From contig CALFBB010000025.1 in assembly GCA_937944885.1 (NCBI GenBank), positions 1 through 64,000 of the forward strand: a DNA stretch of 64,000 bases, given 5' to 3'. Under the pieces are notes generated by a model, which worked only from the letters and a program-made list of their open reading frames with translations, did not search any database and had not been told where the DNA came from. Source of the DNA: an uncultured cyanobacterium (GTDB taxonomy: Bacteria > Cyanobacteriota > Cyanobacteriia > Thermostichales > Thermostichaceae). Both the position numbers and the translations under genes were made by a program. Below are positions 17,994 to 26,778 of the stretch, in pieces (the stretch's first letter is position 1; each line of letters begins with the position of its first letter).

Positions 17994-18545
17994 GGAAACC
18001 TCTAGGCTGGACTGTGCTTATGGTGACATACTCAGACCCTAGGGGTAGAGCGCGAGCTTCTTCAGTTTTCGCGCCTTTGGCACGCCGGCGCCAGCGACCT
18101 TGCTTGTGCCTTACAGCATGTGGGAGTTGAGCTGTTTGCGTGGCTCAGCAATACTGCCCCCCGGCGGGCAAGTATTGACCGGGCAGCGGTTTACTTCCCA
18201 CCCATCCAAGCATCCGCCAGTAGCCAGTTGTACTGATGCTGCTCCATCTCTAGCCGGTAACTCATGGGAGACTGCTCTTGGTCAGTTGGCTGCCATGGCT
18301 ACGGGCAGACGAGTACCCCCTGAGTTTGCAGAACGGATAAACAAGTTCTACGGGGAGGCAGGGCTTGGCCATGAGTCCTACTTCATCGCCTGACGGTGTC
18401 CGTTTTGGAAGGGACATTGACCAGCAGGACCCCCCTGATGCGGGCCCAAGGTACGACTTTCATCCCAAAGCTAGACAGGGCGCTTAGCTGCCCGCCAATC
18501 AAGCTAAGATAGCGAGGCTGCCCATTCTGCAATGGCTAGCTATCT
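17994..18545. other. Non-coding region between ggt and purN with unassigned open frames
   Basis: About 550 bases contain no gene I can name. Two plus-strand open frames have gene-like composition. One, about 18025-18238, has no good start and reads ELLQFSRLWHAGASDL, then HVGVELFAWLSN. The other, 18100-18393, ends RRVPPEFAERINKFYGEAGL. Neither has a ribosome binding site or a recognised homologue by eye. They may be a decayed gene or chance. The purN promoter should lie in the last 150 bases. Confidence 0.4.
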
Positions 18546-19214
18546 ATGGGTCAACCCAGTTTGCTCTGGCCGGATGCTGACGACGTTCCTGAGCCCGCAG
18601 CTCCTGTTCTTTTGGGGATTTTGGCTTCCGGCAACGGCAGCAACTTCGCCGCCATTGCCCAGGCCATTCGCGCCGGGGAACTAAAAGCAGAAATTGCTGT
18701 TGTGATCACCAATAACCCCGATGCTTATGTGCGCCAGCGGGCAGAACAGTTGGGGATCCCCTGCATTCTTCTTAACCACCGTGAATATACCCAACGGGAA
18801 GCCTTGGATGCCGCCATTATTGAGGTGCTCAAGCAGTATCGGGTGGAATGGGTGATCATGGCCGGCTGGATGCGTCTGGTAACCGAGGTCTTGATCGCAG
18901 CTTACCCGGGGCGGATCTTGAATCTGCACCCCAGCCTGCTGCCTAGCTTTAAGGGGTTACACGCTGTTGAGCAGGCCCTGGAGTATGGGGTGAAAATTAC
19001 CGGTTGCACCGTACATTTGGTTACTCTGGAGATGGATAGCGGCCCGATTGTGGCCCAAGCTGCTGTACCCGTTTTACCAGACGATACGGTGGAGTCTCTT
19101 TACCAACGCATCCAAGCGCAAGAACATCGACTTTACCCGCAAGCAATTCGTCTCTGCATTGCCCCCCCAGAGGGATCCCGGCTACCCAAGCCTACAGGAA
19201 ACCGGCACAATTGA
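18546..19214 (+). CDS. purN: Phosphoribosylglycinamide formyltransferase (GART)
   Basis: Transfers a formyl group from 10-formyltetrahydrofolate to GAR in step three of purine synthesis; cytosolic. The 222-residue protein has the nucleotide-binding start LGILASGNGSNFAAIAQAIR, the folate region AGWMRLVTEV, and the catalytic triad: N126 and H128 in ILNLHPSLLPSF and D164 in EMDSGPIVAQAAV. About 15 extra residues precede the usual start. It is followed by a PIN-domain gene 33 bases downstream. Confidence 0.95.
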   Translation: MGQPSLLWPDADDVPEPAAPVLLGILASGNGSNFAAIAQAIRAGELKAEIAVVITNNPDAYVRQRAEQLGIPCILLNHREYTQREALDAAIIEVLKQYRVEWVIMAGWMRLVTEVLIAAYPGRILNLHPSLLPSFKGLHAVEQALEYGVKITGCTVHLVTLEMDSGPIVAQAAVPVLPDDTVESLYQRIQAQEHRLYPQAIRLCIAPPEGSRLPKPTGNRHN

Positions 19215-19247
19215 GGAAACCACTGACACTCAATATGGCCAAGCAAT

Positions 19248-20078
19248 ATGGCCGAGATTCCACCTCTTCTGGTTTTCGATAGCCCGGTGATTTTGGCCGG
19301 TCGTCCGGCTCTGTGGCAAGAGTGGGCAAGATTTGGGGTTTGTGTGCTGCCCCGGGCGGTTATGACGGAGCTAGAGCGCCTCACCCGCCAGGCCATTCAA
19401 CCCCAGGAAGAATCGGTTGCCCGCGAGTTTTTGCGCCAATGGCCCCATTTAGGATTTCAAGTCTCTGCAGCCAAAGCTTTGGTGGGCGGGCTCCAACCTG
19501 CCGGACTGTCGATCGCGTCAGCGGTGCCGAGCACTTTGAGCCAGCGGGCCCGCCTAGAGGAAGCGATTGCCGAGTGTGCCTATGCCCTGGCCCAGCAACA
19601 ACCGGGCACCTTGGTGGTGCTGGTGAGCAATGATCGGCCTTTGGTGGGTCGCATCCAAGCCTTGGGCCACAGCAATCTCTGCAGCATCTCCCTGGCGGAG
19701 CTGAACCAATGGATCCGCACCTCTCAGCGCCCCCAGGCAGTGGTAGCAGCTCTCAACCGGTTGCCGGGGCCGGCCATTCCGGCCTCCATCTTAGTTTCCC
19801 CCTCTGCTGTGACTCAGGTGGCCGCTGCTCAGCCAGTATCCCCCGCAGCTGCCAAGCTTCCCTCCCAGGGGAGACCCTCCAAAGTTGCTGCTGCGGTGCA
19901 ACCGGCCCATTTCTGGCGGATGTTCAAGACCCTACAGAACGCTGTCACCCTGCTGCTGGCTTTGACACTCCTCTCGAGTGCCGGGTTACTGGCTTGGCGC
20001 TTGATCGATCCAGACGGAAGCGAGAGCCTTTGGCGGCGCTTGCCCCTTTCTGGGATCCCTGGGCTGCGGGATTTGTGA
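19248..20078 (+). CDS. PIN-domain protein with C-terminal membrane anchor
   Basis: A 276-residue protein. Residues 1 to about 165 form a PIN-like nuclease domain: LVFDSPVIL (first Asp), MTELERL (acidic), EAIAECAYALAQ, and VVLVSNDRPLVGR, where the final acidic cluster reads SNDRPL. These Asp/Glu positions would bind Mg for RNA cleavage. An Ala/Pro-rich linker follows, then one hydrophobic helix near residue 240 (AVTLLLALTLLSSAGLLAW). No antitoxin gene is adjacent, so a classical VapBC toxin is unlikely. A membrane-tethered RNA-processing role is inference. The start ATG 19248 lies in a short CAATATGGCC duplication. Confidence 0.8.
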   Translation: MAEIPPLLVFDSPVILAGRPALWQEWARFGVCVLPRAVMTELERLTRQAIQPQEESVAREFLRQWPHLGFQVSAAKALVGGLQPAGLSIASAVPSTLSQRARLEEAIAECAYALAQQQPGTLVVLVSNDRPLVGRIQALGHSNLCSISLAELNQWIRTSQRPQAVVAALNRLPGPAIPASILVSPSAVTQVAAAQPVSPAAAKLPSQGRPSKVAAAVQPAHFWRMFKTLQNAVTLLLALTLLSSAGLLAWRLIDPDGSESLWRRLPLSGIPGLRDL

Positions 20079-20218
20079 GGTAAAAACGCAACCATTCCCG
20101 GATTTCGAGTGGGATCCCGGTCAAGCCCTGGATCCCTCTGCACCAGCCGGCATGGATACCGCTAAAAAAGCTGTACAGTACCTATGAACCCTTGACGCTC
20201 CTCTGAGGAACCCTTTCT

Positions 20219-21250
20219 ATGACCGAGTCTGCCGATCTCTGGCCCCAGCTTCTGGCGCAACTGCTGGATCGACAGTCCTTGACGGAAGCCCAAGCTGAGC
20301 AGCTGATGCAAGGCTGGCTTAACCAGCAGGTGCCGGAGGTGGTCTCGGGGGCCATCCTGGCCGCTCTCCAGGCTAAAGGAGTCAGTGCCGCCGAATTGGC
20401 GGGAATGGCCAGGGTTCTGCAGAGAGCTTCCCTGGGATCCCCCCTGGATTTACCCCTACTGGTGGATACCTGTGGCACAGGCGGGGATGGAGCCGGCACC
20501 TTTAATATCTCCACAGCAGTGGCTTTTGTGGTCAGCGCTGCCGGCATCCCGGTGGTTAAGCATGGCAATCGTTCTGCCTCGAGCAAGGTGGGATCTGCGG
20601 ATGTCTTGGAAGCGCTGGGGGTTAACCTCAAGGCTGAGCCGGAGCGGGTACGAGCTGCCGTCACAGAAGTGGGCATCACCTTTTTGTTTGCCCCCAACTG
20701 GCATCCGGCCATGGCAGCGGTAGCCCCCTATCGGCGGGCCTTGAAAATACGGACTATCTTCAATTTGCTCGGCCCCTTGGTGAACCCTTTTTATCCCAAT
20801 CGGCAGGTGATCGGCGTTTATGCTCCAGAACTGGTGCCGATTCTGGCGGAAGCCCTCCAGTTGTTGGGACGGGAAGCAGCCATTGTCTTGCACAGCCGTG
20901 AGCACCTGGATGAAGCAGGACTGGAGCAACCCACTGATCTGGGAATCCTGACCGAGGGCAGGGTGCAAGCAGAAGTTCTCGATCCGCGAGCCTATGGACT
21001 GACCCCGGCTCCTACCCACGCTCTCAAAGGGGGGGAATTGCCGGGGAATGTCGCCATCCTTACCCAAGTTCTGCAAGGATCTGGGGAACCGGCCCAGCGG
21101 GATGTGGTGGCCTTGAATGCTGCCTTGGCATTGCAGGTGGCGGGAGCTACCCCCGATTGGGTAACTGGGATTGCCCAGGCCCGCGAGATTCTGGCCAGTG
21201 GAGCAGCCTGGGAACGGTTGCAGCAGCTGGTGGATTTTCTTAAAGCCTGA
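20219..21250 (+). CDS. trpD: Anthranilate phosphoribosyltransferase
   Basis: Second enzyme of tryptophan synthesis: anthranilate plus PRPP gives phosphoribosylanthranilate. The 343-residue protein shows the PRPP loop [18 protein letters not shown], the [21 protein letters not shown] motif, and [11 protein letters not shown], all typical of the nucleoside phosphorylase III-like fold. The start ATG 20219 is preceded by GAGGAA at optimal distance. Other trp genes are not in this window; scattered trp genes are normal in cyanobacteria. Confidence 0.96.
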   Translation: MTESADLWPQLLAQLLDRQSLTEAQAEQLMQGWLNQQVPEVVSGAILAALQAKGVSAAELAGMARVLQRASLGSPLDLPLLVDTCGTGGDGAGTFNISTAVAFVVSAAGIPVVKHGNRSASSKVGSADVLEALGVNLKAEPERVRAAVTEVGITFLFAPNWHPAMAAVAPYRRALKIRTIFNLLGPLVNPFYPNRQVIGVYAPELVPILAEALQLLGREAAIVLHSREHLDEAGLEQPTDLGILTEGRVQAEVLDPRAYGLTPAPTHALKGGELPGNVAILTQVLQGSGEPAQRDVVALNAALALQVAGATPDWVTGIAQAREILASGAAWERLQQLVDFLKA

Positions 21251-21317
21251 TGTGGGTTTTCTCCCGCCCTGCCAATCCAATAGAATCTCCTTAACCTAGA
21301 GGGTAGGAGCGGTTCTG

Positions 21318-21800
21318 GTGACCCATCCTGAGCAAGGCAAAAGAGCTGTCTCAGTAGAGGGGGATCCCTGGCCAAATCTTCACATCCGCGAAAGCTCGCG
21401 GGACCGGCGGGTCATCCTGAAATACTCCCCTCACAAGGGTTGGCAACTGGTGCTCCCCACCGGCTTTGACCGCAGCCGGATCCCGGATATCCTGCACAAC
21501 CACAGTGCCTGGATCCAACAGCAACTGCAAAGGCCAGTTCAGTCGGCTCCCTTTTGCCAGAGAGAACCTGCCTATCTGCTTATCCCACGCCGAACTGTCG
21601 CAGCAAAGGGTCTGTTCTTTACCGATCTTTACCGACCCAGCAGCCACCTGCCCAGCTGGCAGGAGCAGGATGGGATCCTCTTGCTCAACCGTGGACAGGA
21701 AAACCCCCTCTCTGTTGTGCCCTTTTGCAGAGGTGGTTACGCACTCAAAATCCTGTCGGCGCGGATCCCTGCTTGGGCAGAGGCACACCGAACCAATTAG
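21318..21800 (+). pseudogene. Truncated YgjP-like metallopeptidase (zinc domain missing)
   Basis: A GTG-started frame of 160 residues with AGGAG upstream. The N-terminus (SSRDRRVILKYSPHKGWQLV, PTGFDRSRIPDILHNHSAW) matches the beginning of YgjP/DUF45 proteins, and ALKILSARIPAWAEAHR matches the helix that normally precedes the catalytic domain. The expected HExxH-like zinc motif and the following HxxxFW segment are absent; the frame ends at a TAG right where they should begin. The following 45 bases encode nothing similar. The gene is therefore probably a 3'-truncated relic, though an expressed short form cannot be excluded. Confidence 0.65.
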
Positions 21801-21808
21801 ATTTTGTT

Positions 21809-21826
21809 ACTCTTTAGTTAAAGAGT
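21809..21826. terminator. Inverted repeat between convergent genes, terminator-like
   Basis: ACTCTTTA-GT-TAAAGAGT is a perfect 8-bp inverted repeat with a two-base centre. It lies in the AT-rich gap between the plus-strand truncated gene and the minus-strand ribonuclease gene. Position and A/T flanks fit a weak bidirectional terminator. Confidence 0.45.
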
Positions 21827-21845
21827 TAAATAAGGCTAGGGTTGG

Positions 21846-23879
21846 CTACCGGTCTTTCACCTGCTGCAGTTCGATGACATCGGCACGGGGATCCGCTTGC
21901 ACCACTTCCAGTTCAATCCAGGCCCCCAGTGGGATCTGGCGTTCCAGCCGCACCGGCACCCGAAAGGCAATCTCATCCAACATCACCAGCACCAGATTCT
22001 CCTGCTCACGCAGGTAGCCCAGCACCAAAGCCCGCCACACCTGACCCGGTCGCAGGCGCAGGTATTCAATGCTCCAGTAGCGTTTGGATTTGCGTTCCAC
22101 CTGAATGGCTTCGGCAGTACCCGGCTCCAAAGCCAGCAACACCTGCTGCACGTCGGACTCTGTCAAAGGTGGGGGATCCCCCTGCAAAAAGGCTTTGATC
22201 TGGTAGTGGGCCAGCAAATCTGCATAGCGGCGAATGGGGGAGGTGACCTGACAGTAGGCATCTAGGCCCAAGCCTGTGTGTCGGCCCGGTTGTGTACCCA
22301 CTTCTGCCCGCGATAGGCAGCGCATAATGGCAAAAGACCGCACCGGCCCCTGTGGATACAGATCCAAGGTTTCAGGGGGGGGCAAATCGGGAGCCGGTTG
22401 CAGGCGATAGGGCACTGGGATCCCGTTTTGGTAGGCAAAGCGAGCTGCCACTTCTCCAGTAAGCACCATCATTTCCGCCACCATCTGGCGAGAGGGAGTA
22501 TCTTCGATAACCCGCAGATGGGGGATCTCGTCAATGACCTTGATATCTTGCTCCGGTAGGCCAATCTGGATTGCCCCCTGGGCCAGACGCCAGGCATAGC
22601 GCCACTGAGCTGCCCGAGCAATGGCAGTGAGTTCTTCTTCCGCCCCTAGCTCCAGCATTTCGTCAGCATCTTCGTAAGTGAGGCGGTAGGTCACCTTGAT
22701 GTGGCTGAGGCAAATTTCAAAGTCGTGGATCTGACCCTCGCATCCCAGCACAACGCCGAAGCTGAGAGCAGGCCGAACCTCCCCTTGGACCAAGCTCATC
22801 GGACCGGTGGACAGTTGTGGCGGAAACATCGGAATTACTTGTTCTGGTAGATACACGCTCGTGCCCCGCTTACGGGCCTCGAGATCAAGGGGATCCCCCC
22901 ACTGCACCCAACGGCTGGGATCAGCAATGTGGATCCACAGTTTCACCTGCTCTTCCGACCAAGACTCGATACTGAGGGCATCGTCAATATCACGGGTGCT
23001 GGCATCGTCGATGGTGTAGGTGTGCAAAGCCGTGAGATCACGGCGGGCCACCCTTTCGGCTGGGGGATTCTCCAGCAAGGTTTGCGTGTATTGCTCCACC
23101 TCCTTGGGAAACTGAGTCGGGATCCCTGTCAGACGTAGGGCCAGGTTTTCGTGGCGGCTCCATAGCCCTAGCGCAACCAAGGCATCAAAGGCCCCTTGCG
23201 GGCTAGGAGGAAAACCCATCTGCTGCAGCAGCTGGAGGGCCCGCTCTCGATCTGAAGGGTTGAGGTTTTGGGAGAGATCCTCGTGGTTGCGGATCCCTGC
23301 TGCTGCCCCCTGTAAAGCCAGGCGCTCCAGCAATTCCAAGCGCGCTCGTTCGGCAGGGGTCCAGACCTGTTTTTGCCCGGCCAGAGCCTGTTGCAGATGG
23401 GCCTCAAACTCCGCCTGTTCCTGCTGCCGCTGCCGGGTGACAGCCATTTGATGCAGGATCTCCTTCACCTGAGCCGGCGTGCGCGGTTCGTATCCCTCCC
23501 CTTTTGGCTTGAAATAGGTACGATCCTCGCTGAGCAAACGATAGGTGGCATAGGTAGAAATGGGGGAGTCATCGGAAAACAACAACTGAGCTAGCTCCAC
23601 CAGACTGAAGGCGTGGCGCTCTTCTTGCACCAGTTCCCAAGCAACCGCCAGACTCTCGGGATCCAACTTGGCTTGTACCGCCTCCCAAAAACCGGGAATA
23701 TCAGAAGGGGTGAAGCTGGAGCTGCCGTTTATGGCAAAGGTAATCTGACGGGGATGAACGCTGTGGACTTGCCCTGAGGGAACTCCCAGTAATAGATTTT
23801 TCTTCCCTTCTGTTCCCTGAACTACCGCCAACACACGATCACTGTTGTGACGGAACTCCACTAGTGTGCCCTTTTCCAC
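21846..23879 (-). CDS. RNase II/RNase R family 3'-5' exoribonuclease
   Basis: A hydrolytic exoribonuclease for RNA turnover, about 677 residues from the preferred start. The RNB catalytic core is clear: YTIDDASTRDIDDALSIES carries the Mg-binding Asp cluster, followed by KLWIHIADPSRWV, RKRGTSVYLPEQVIPMFPP and HTGLGLDAYCQVTSPIRRYAD. The C-terminus carries an S1-like beta-barrel. The N-terminus starts VEKGTLVEFRHNSDRVLAVVQG, a cyanobacterial-type beginning. GTG 23879 has GAGGG about nine bases upstream; the frame stays open to 24134, with an ATG at 23939 (M66) as alternative. Cyanobacterial annotations call this rnb, rnr or vacB. Confidence 0.9.
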   Translation of the reverse strand: MEKGTLVEFRHNSDRVLAVVQGTEGKKNLLLGVPSGQVHSVHPRQITFAINGSSSFTPSDIPGFWEAVQAKLDPESLAVAWELVQEERHAFSLVELAQLLFSDDSPISTYATYRLLSEDRTYFKPKGEGYEPRTPAQVKEILHQMAVTRQRQQEQAEFEAHLQQALAGQKQVWTPAERARLELLERLALQGAAAGIRNHEDLSQNLNPSDRERALQLLQQMGFPPSPQGAFDALVALGLWSRHENLALRLTGIPTQFPKEVEQYTQTLLENPPAERVARRDLTALHTYTIDDASTRDIDDALSIESWSEEQVKLWIHIADPSRWVQWGDPLDLEARKRGTSVYLPEQVIPMFPPQLSTGPMSLVQGEVRPALSFGVVLGCEGQIHDFEICLSHIKVTYRLTYEDADEMLELGAEEELTAIARAAQWRYAWRLAQGAIQIGLPEQDIKVIDEIPHLRVIEDTPSRQMVAEMMVLTGEVAARFAYQNGIPVPYRLQPAPDLPPPETLDLYPQGPVRSFAIMRCLSRAEVGTQPGRHTGLGLDAYCQVTSPIRRYADLLAHYQIKAFLQGDPPPLTESDVQQVLLALEPGTAEAIQVERKSKRYWSIEYLRLRPGQVWRALVLGYLREQENLVLVMLDEIAFRVPVRLERQIPLGAWIELEVVQADPRADVIELQQVKDR

Positions 23880-24350
23880 CCTAATTTCCCTCGGCTCAGG
23901 CTTTTTTCTATTCTCTATTAGCCCTGTCCATGTGCCCATGGGCAAGGGATGCCTTAAGGAAGAAGGGCTAAGTTCATGAATCCCATCAACCTTGATCGCT
24001 TCAGGTACGCAGGGCAAGCAGCCCTGACCTGTCTTTCGTAAACTGTCATGGGTGAAAAATCTAAGTCTAGAGTTGCAGTGGGTATCCTTGGAGCGAGTTG
24101 TTGTAAGTGCAACTGGAGATCTGCGTGCTGGCAAGACAGGTCAAATTGTACCAGTGCAGATTCAGTAAACTACCGGATCTATGAGTATCATGACTGTTGT
24201 ACTCCCTCTCGTGCAGTAGCGTTGGTGCATCCTGCTGGCTTAGGCTTAGTGGTTTTGACGGAGATGAACTCAAGCGAGTCAATCCTATGCTCTGCACAAC
24301 AGCCAGCATTGCTGCCACACCTAAGCTGAGATGGATCTCCAAAGGCCCCT
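23880..24350. other. Divergent intergenic region, ribonuclease / response regulator
   Basis: About 470 bases separate the preferred ribonuclease start from the response regulator; part of it is an open extension of the ribonuclease frame. I see no separate gene. Promoters for both divergent genes should lie here, but none is clear enough to place. Confidence 0.45.
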
Positions 24351-25022
24351 GTGACCACTTTTCTCTTTAGCAAAAGTCAAACCGTGGATAATCAAAAGCG
24401 ATTGTTGCTCATTGATGATGATCCCAACTTGATCCTCTTGGTCAAGGATTACCTCGAGTTTCGCGGCTATGAGGTGATTTCGGCCAGTAACGGTCGAGAG
24501 GGGCTAGAGGCAATGCGCAATTTCACCCCTGATCTGATCATTTGTGATGTGATGATGCCGGAGATGGACGGCTACACTTTTGTAGAGACGATTCGGTCCA
24601 ATTCTGCTACTGATTGGATCCCGGTGATCTTTTTATCGGCGCGTGGGCAAACGGCGGATCGGGTGCGTGGTCTCAATACGGGTGCAGATGTTTACATGGT
24701 TAAGCCCTTTGAGCCGGAGGAATTGGTGGCACAGGTGGAGTCGGCTTTGAAGCACATGGATCGCCTGTTGCAAGTGCAGAATATCGGCATCCAGCCGATT
24801 ATGAAGCTAGATCGAGAAATTGACCTCACCCCAACGGAAACAAAAGTCATCCAATACGTGGCTCAGGGTATGTCCAACCGGGAGATTGCCGATGCTCTCG
24901 GGGTGAGCCAGCGTACCATTGAAAGTCATGTCAGCAACATGCTGGGTAAAACCGGTCTGCACAACCGTACTGAATTGGCCCGTTGGGCGATAGAGAGTGG
25001 TTTGGGCAAGATCCGGCCTTGA
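24351..25022 (+). CDS. NarL/LuxR-family response regulator (REC-HTH)
   Basis: A two-component transcription factor of 223 residues from a GTG start. Receiver domain about 16-135: LLLIDDDPNLILL (acid pocket), phospho-acceptor Asp in LIICDVMMPEMDGYTF, Ser/Thr in VIFLSARGQTADR, and Lys in YMVKPFEPEEL. A LuxR-type HTH at about 160-220 reads LTPTETKVIQYVAQGMSNRE, then LGVSQRTIESHVSNMLGKTG. Overall it resembles the Ycf29/NarL-type regulators of cyanobacteria and red-algal plastids; I am not sure which orthologue. No histidine kinase is adjacent. A GTG at 24384 is an alternative start closer to the receiver domain. Confidence 0.9.
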   Translation: MTTFLFSKSQTVDNQKRLLLIDDDPNLILLVKDYLEFRGYEVISASNGREGLEAMRNFTPDLIICDVMMPEMDGYTFVETIRSNSATDWIPVIFLSARGQTADRVRGLNTGADVYMVKPFEPEELVAQVESALKHMDRLLQVQNIGIQPIMKLDREIDLTPTETKVIQYVAQGMSNREIADALGVSQRTIESHVSNMLGKTGLHNRTELARWAIESGLGKIRP

Positions 25023-25097
25023 GCAAGCCCTGCCTATTTCTTTTCCTAACGGCCTTGAGAGGAGTCCTGTCTGTCTGGGAGAGAATGAGAGGATCCT

Positions 25098-25301
25098 TTG
25101 GCTGCTCGCGTGCCCCCTGGTTTGGGGCAAGGTTTTCCGGTTCTGACCTACGGTGAAACTCCGGTCATCCGAGCAGAAGAGGGACAGCTGCGCATTTGGG
25201 GGGCTGTGGAAAAAGAGGTGGTGATTACCGGAAAGGGTTTGCTGGCCCTACCCCAACACACCTTGACACAAGCTTTCTGCCTAGCGATAAGGGGGCTTTA
25301 G
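25098..25301 (+). pseudogene. N-terminal remnant of a molybdopterin (sulfite oxidase/YedY-like) oxidoreductase
   Basis: A TTG-started open frame of 67 codons reads RVPPGLGQGFPVLTYGETPV, then RIWGAVEKEVVITGKGLLAL and PQHTLTQAFC. This matches the first about 60 residues of sulfite-oxidase-like Mo-cofactor proteins (pattern RVPPGQ-L-GFPVL-YG-TP, RIWG-VE, LLALPQ-T-T). In the family the sequence then enters the Mo-binding domain (ADFHCVTRWS). Here the coding similarity is lost after PQHTLT, and the next 150 bases lead to bciB. The catalytic Cys and cofactor site are missing, so this is a relic. Confidence 0.65.
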
Positions 25302-25451
25302 GCCACTTCCCGCTAAGGCTTACCCTTGGGGATCCCTGTCTAGAGCAGGATCCTGCAGCTTTGCAAAGGTTAATGCCCTCTGCAGGGGATTTTGGCAGCA
25401 AACTGAAAAAGGAGTTAAGCCTCCATCTCTATCCTTCAGCCAGAAGACCCT

Positions 25452-26690
25452 ATGGGATCCCCTTCACGTCGTCCTGCTCGGCCCATCCGTTCCGGCCACT
25501 ACCCTGCCAAGGAGCTGTGCAGCCAGTGCGGCCTTTGTGACACCCACTACGTGGCGCAGGTGAAAGAAGCCTGTGCCTTCTTAAATCAGCAATTGACGGC
25601 ACTAGAAGAACAAACCCACGGGCGGTCACGGGAAAAGGACTCCGTCCCGCTATCGCGAACGGTACAGAGCGGATCCCCAACGGCGGCGGTTTCGGATACC
25701 GATTACTTTGGCATTTATGAAGAGATGTTCACTGCCCGTAAACGGGATCCGATCCAGGGAGCCCAGTGGACGGGGATTGTCAGCAGCATTGGTATGAAGG
25801 CTCTGACCACAGGGTTGGTGGAGGGGGTGGTCTGTGTGCAGGCGGATGCCCAGGATCGCTTTAAGCCACAGCCCATTTTGGCCCGTAGCCCGGAGGAGGT
25901 GTTGGCAGCGCGGGTAAATAAACCAACGTTATCGCCCAATCTGTCGGTCCTGGAGCAGGTGGAACAAAGTGGCCTGAAACGGCTGTTGGTAATCGGGGTG
26001 GGCTGCCAAATCCAGGCCTTACGAGCAGTGGAGAAGCGATTGGGCTTGGAGAAGCTTTACGTGTTGGGTACCCCCTGTGTGGACAATGTCAGCCGGGCCG
26101 GGTTGCAAAAATTTCTGGAAACCACCAGCCGCTCCCCAGAAACGGTGGTGCACTACGAGTTTATGCAGGATTTTCGAGTGCATTTTAAGCACGAAGATGG
26201 CTCGGTGGAAAAGGTGCCCTTTTTCGGCCTCAACACCAAGCAACTGAAGGATGTGTTTGCCCCCTCCTGTCTCAGTTGTTTTGATTATGTCAACGCCTTG
26301 GCGGACCTGGTGGTGGGCTACATGGGATCCCCCTTGGGTTGGCAATGGCTGGTGGTGCGCAACGGGCGGGGTCGTGAGCTGTTGGATCTGGTGTGGGAGG
26401 AACTGGAGACCCAACCGGTGATCTCCAAGGGATCCCGTCAAGCGGCAGTGCAGCAGGGGATCCAGGCCTATGATCAGGCCATGACGCTACCGATGTGGTT
26501 GGCCCAGTTGATGGGGGCAGTGATCGAGCGGTTTGGGCCCCAGGGGTTGGAATATGCTCGCTTCTCCATCGATTCCCACTTCACCCGTAACTACCTCTAT
26601 GTGCGCCGCCACTACCCCGAGAAACTGGAAAAGCATGTTCCTCCCTTTGCTCAGCGCATTGTTGCCCAGTACCAACTGCCGAAAAGCTAG
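25452..26690 (+). CDS. bciB: 3,8-divinyl (proto)chlorophyllide 8-vinyl reductase, ferredoxin-dependent
   Basis: Reduces the 8-vinyl group during chlorophyll a synthesis using ferredoxin. The 412-residue product belongs to the F420-hydrogenase beta-subunit family. CSQCGLC (C23/C26/C29) begins the 4Fe-4S set; IGVGCQIQALRAVEK, VLGTPCVDNVSRAGL and PSCLSCFDYVNALAD supply further Cys and the flavin/substrate core, as in the Slr1923 type. Between HGRSR and DTDYFGIYEEMF lies about 20 residues (DSVPLSRTVQSGS and neighbours) created by a 24-bp dispersed repeat at 25637-25660. It sits in a surface-type position, so the enzyme probably still works. The gene marks the organism as chlorophyll-producing. 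Confidence 0.92.
   Translation: MGSPSRRPARPIRSGHYPAKELCSQCGLCDTHYVAQVKEACAFLNQQLTALEEQTHGRSREKDSVPLSRTVQSGSPTAAVSDTDYFGIYEEMFTARKRDPIQGAQWTGIVSSIGMKALTTGLVEGVVCVQADAQDRFKPQPILARSPEEVLAARVNKPTLSPNLSVLEQVEQSGLKRLLVIGVGCQIQALRAVEKRLGLEKLYVLGTPCVDNVSRAGLQKFLETTSRSPETVVHYEFMQDFRVHFKHEDGSVEKVPFFGLNTKQLKDVFAPSCLSCFDYVNALADLVVGYMGSPLGWQWLVVRNGRGRELLDLVWEELETQPVISKGSRQAAVQQGIQAYDQAMTLPMWLAQLMGAVIERFGPQGLEYARFSIDSHFTRNYLYVRRHYPEKLEKHVPPFAQRIVAQYQLPKS
25637..25660 (+). repeat. Small dispersed repeat, GGAC sub-type, inside bciB
   Basis: GGAC-TCC-GTCC followed by CGC-TATC-GCG-AAC. It is in frame within bciB and encodes DSVPLSRT, in a segment that I believe other BciB proteins lack. Confidence 0.85.
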
Positions 26691-26778
26691 GGTGAGAACT
26701 TACCGGGGGCGGTAAACCTCAGGCTGCGATTGGATCTATGCTTGTGCTGTACCCTGGTGCACCTCTTTGTGGAGCTAG

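Noticed and set aside
18025-18393. Two gene-like frames between ggt and purN
   Set aside because: No start signal for the first, no ribosome binding site for either, and no recognisable family; kept only as a note on the gap.
20456-21280. A 274-codon minus-strand frame opposite trpD
   Set aside because: Antisense shadow of a well supported trpD gene.
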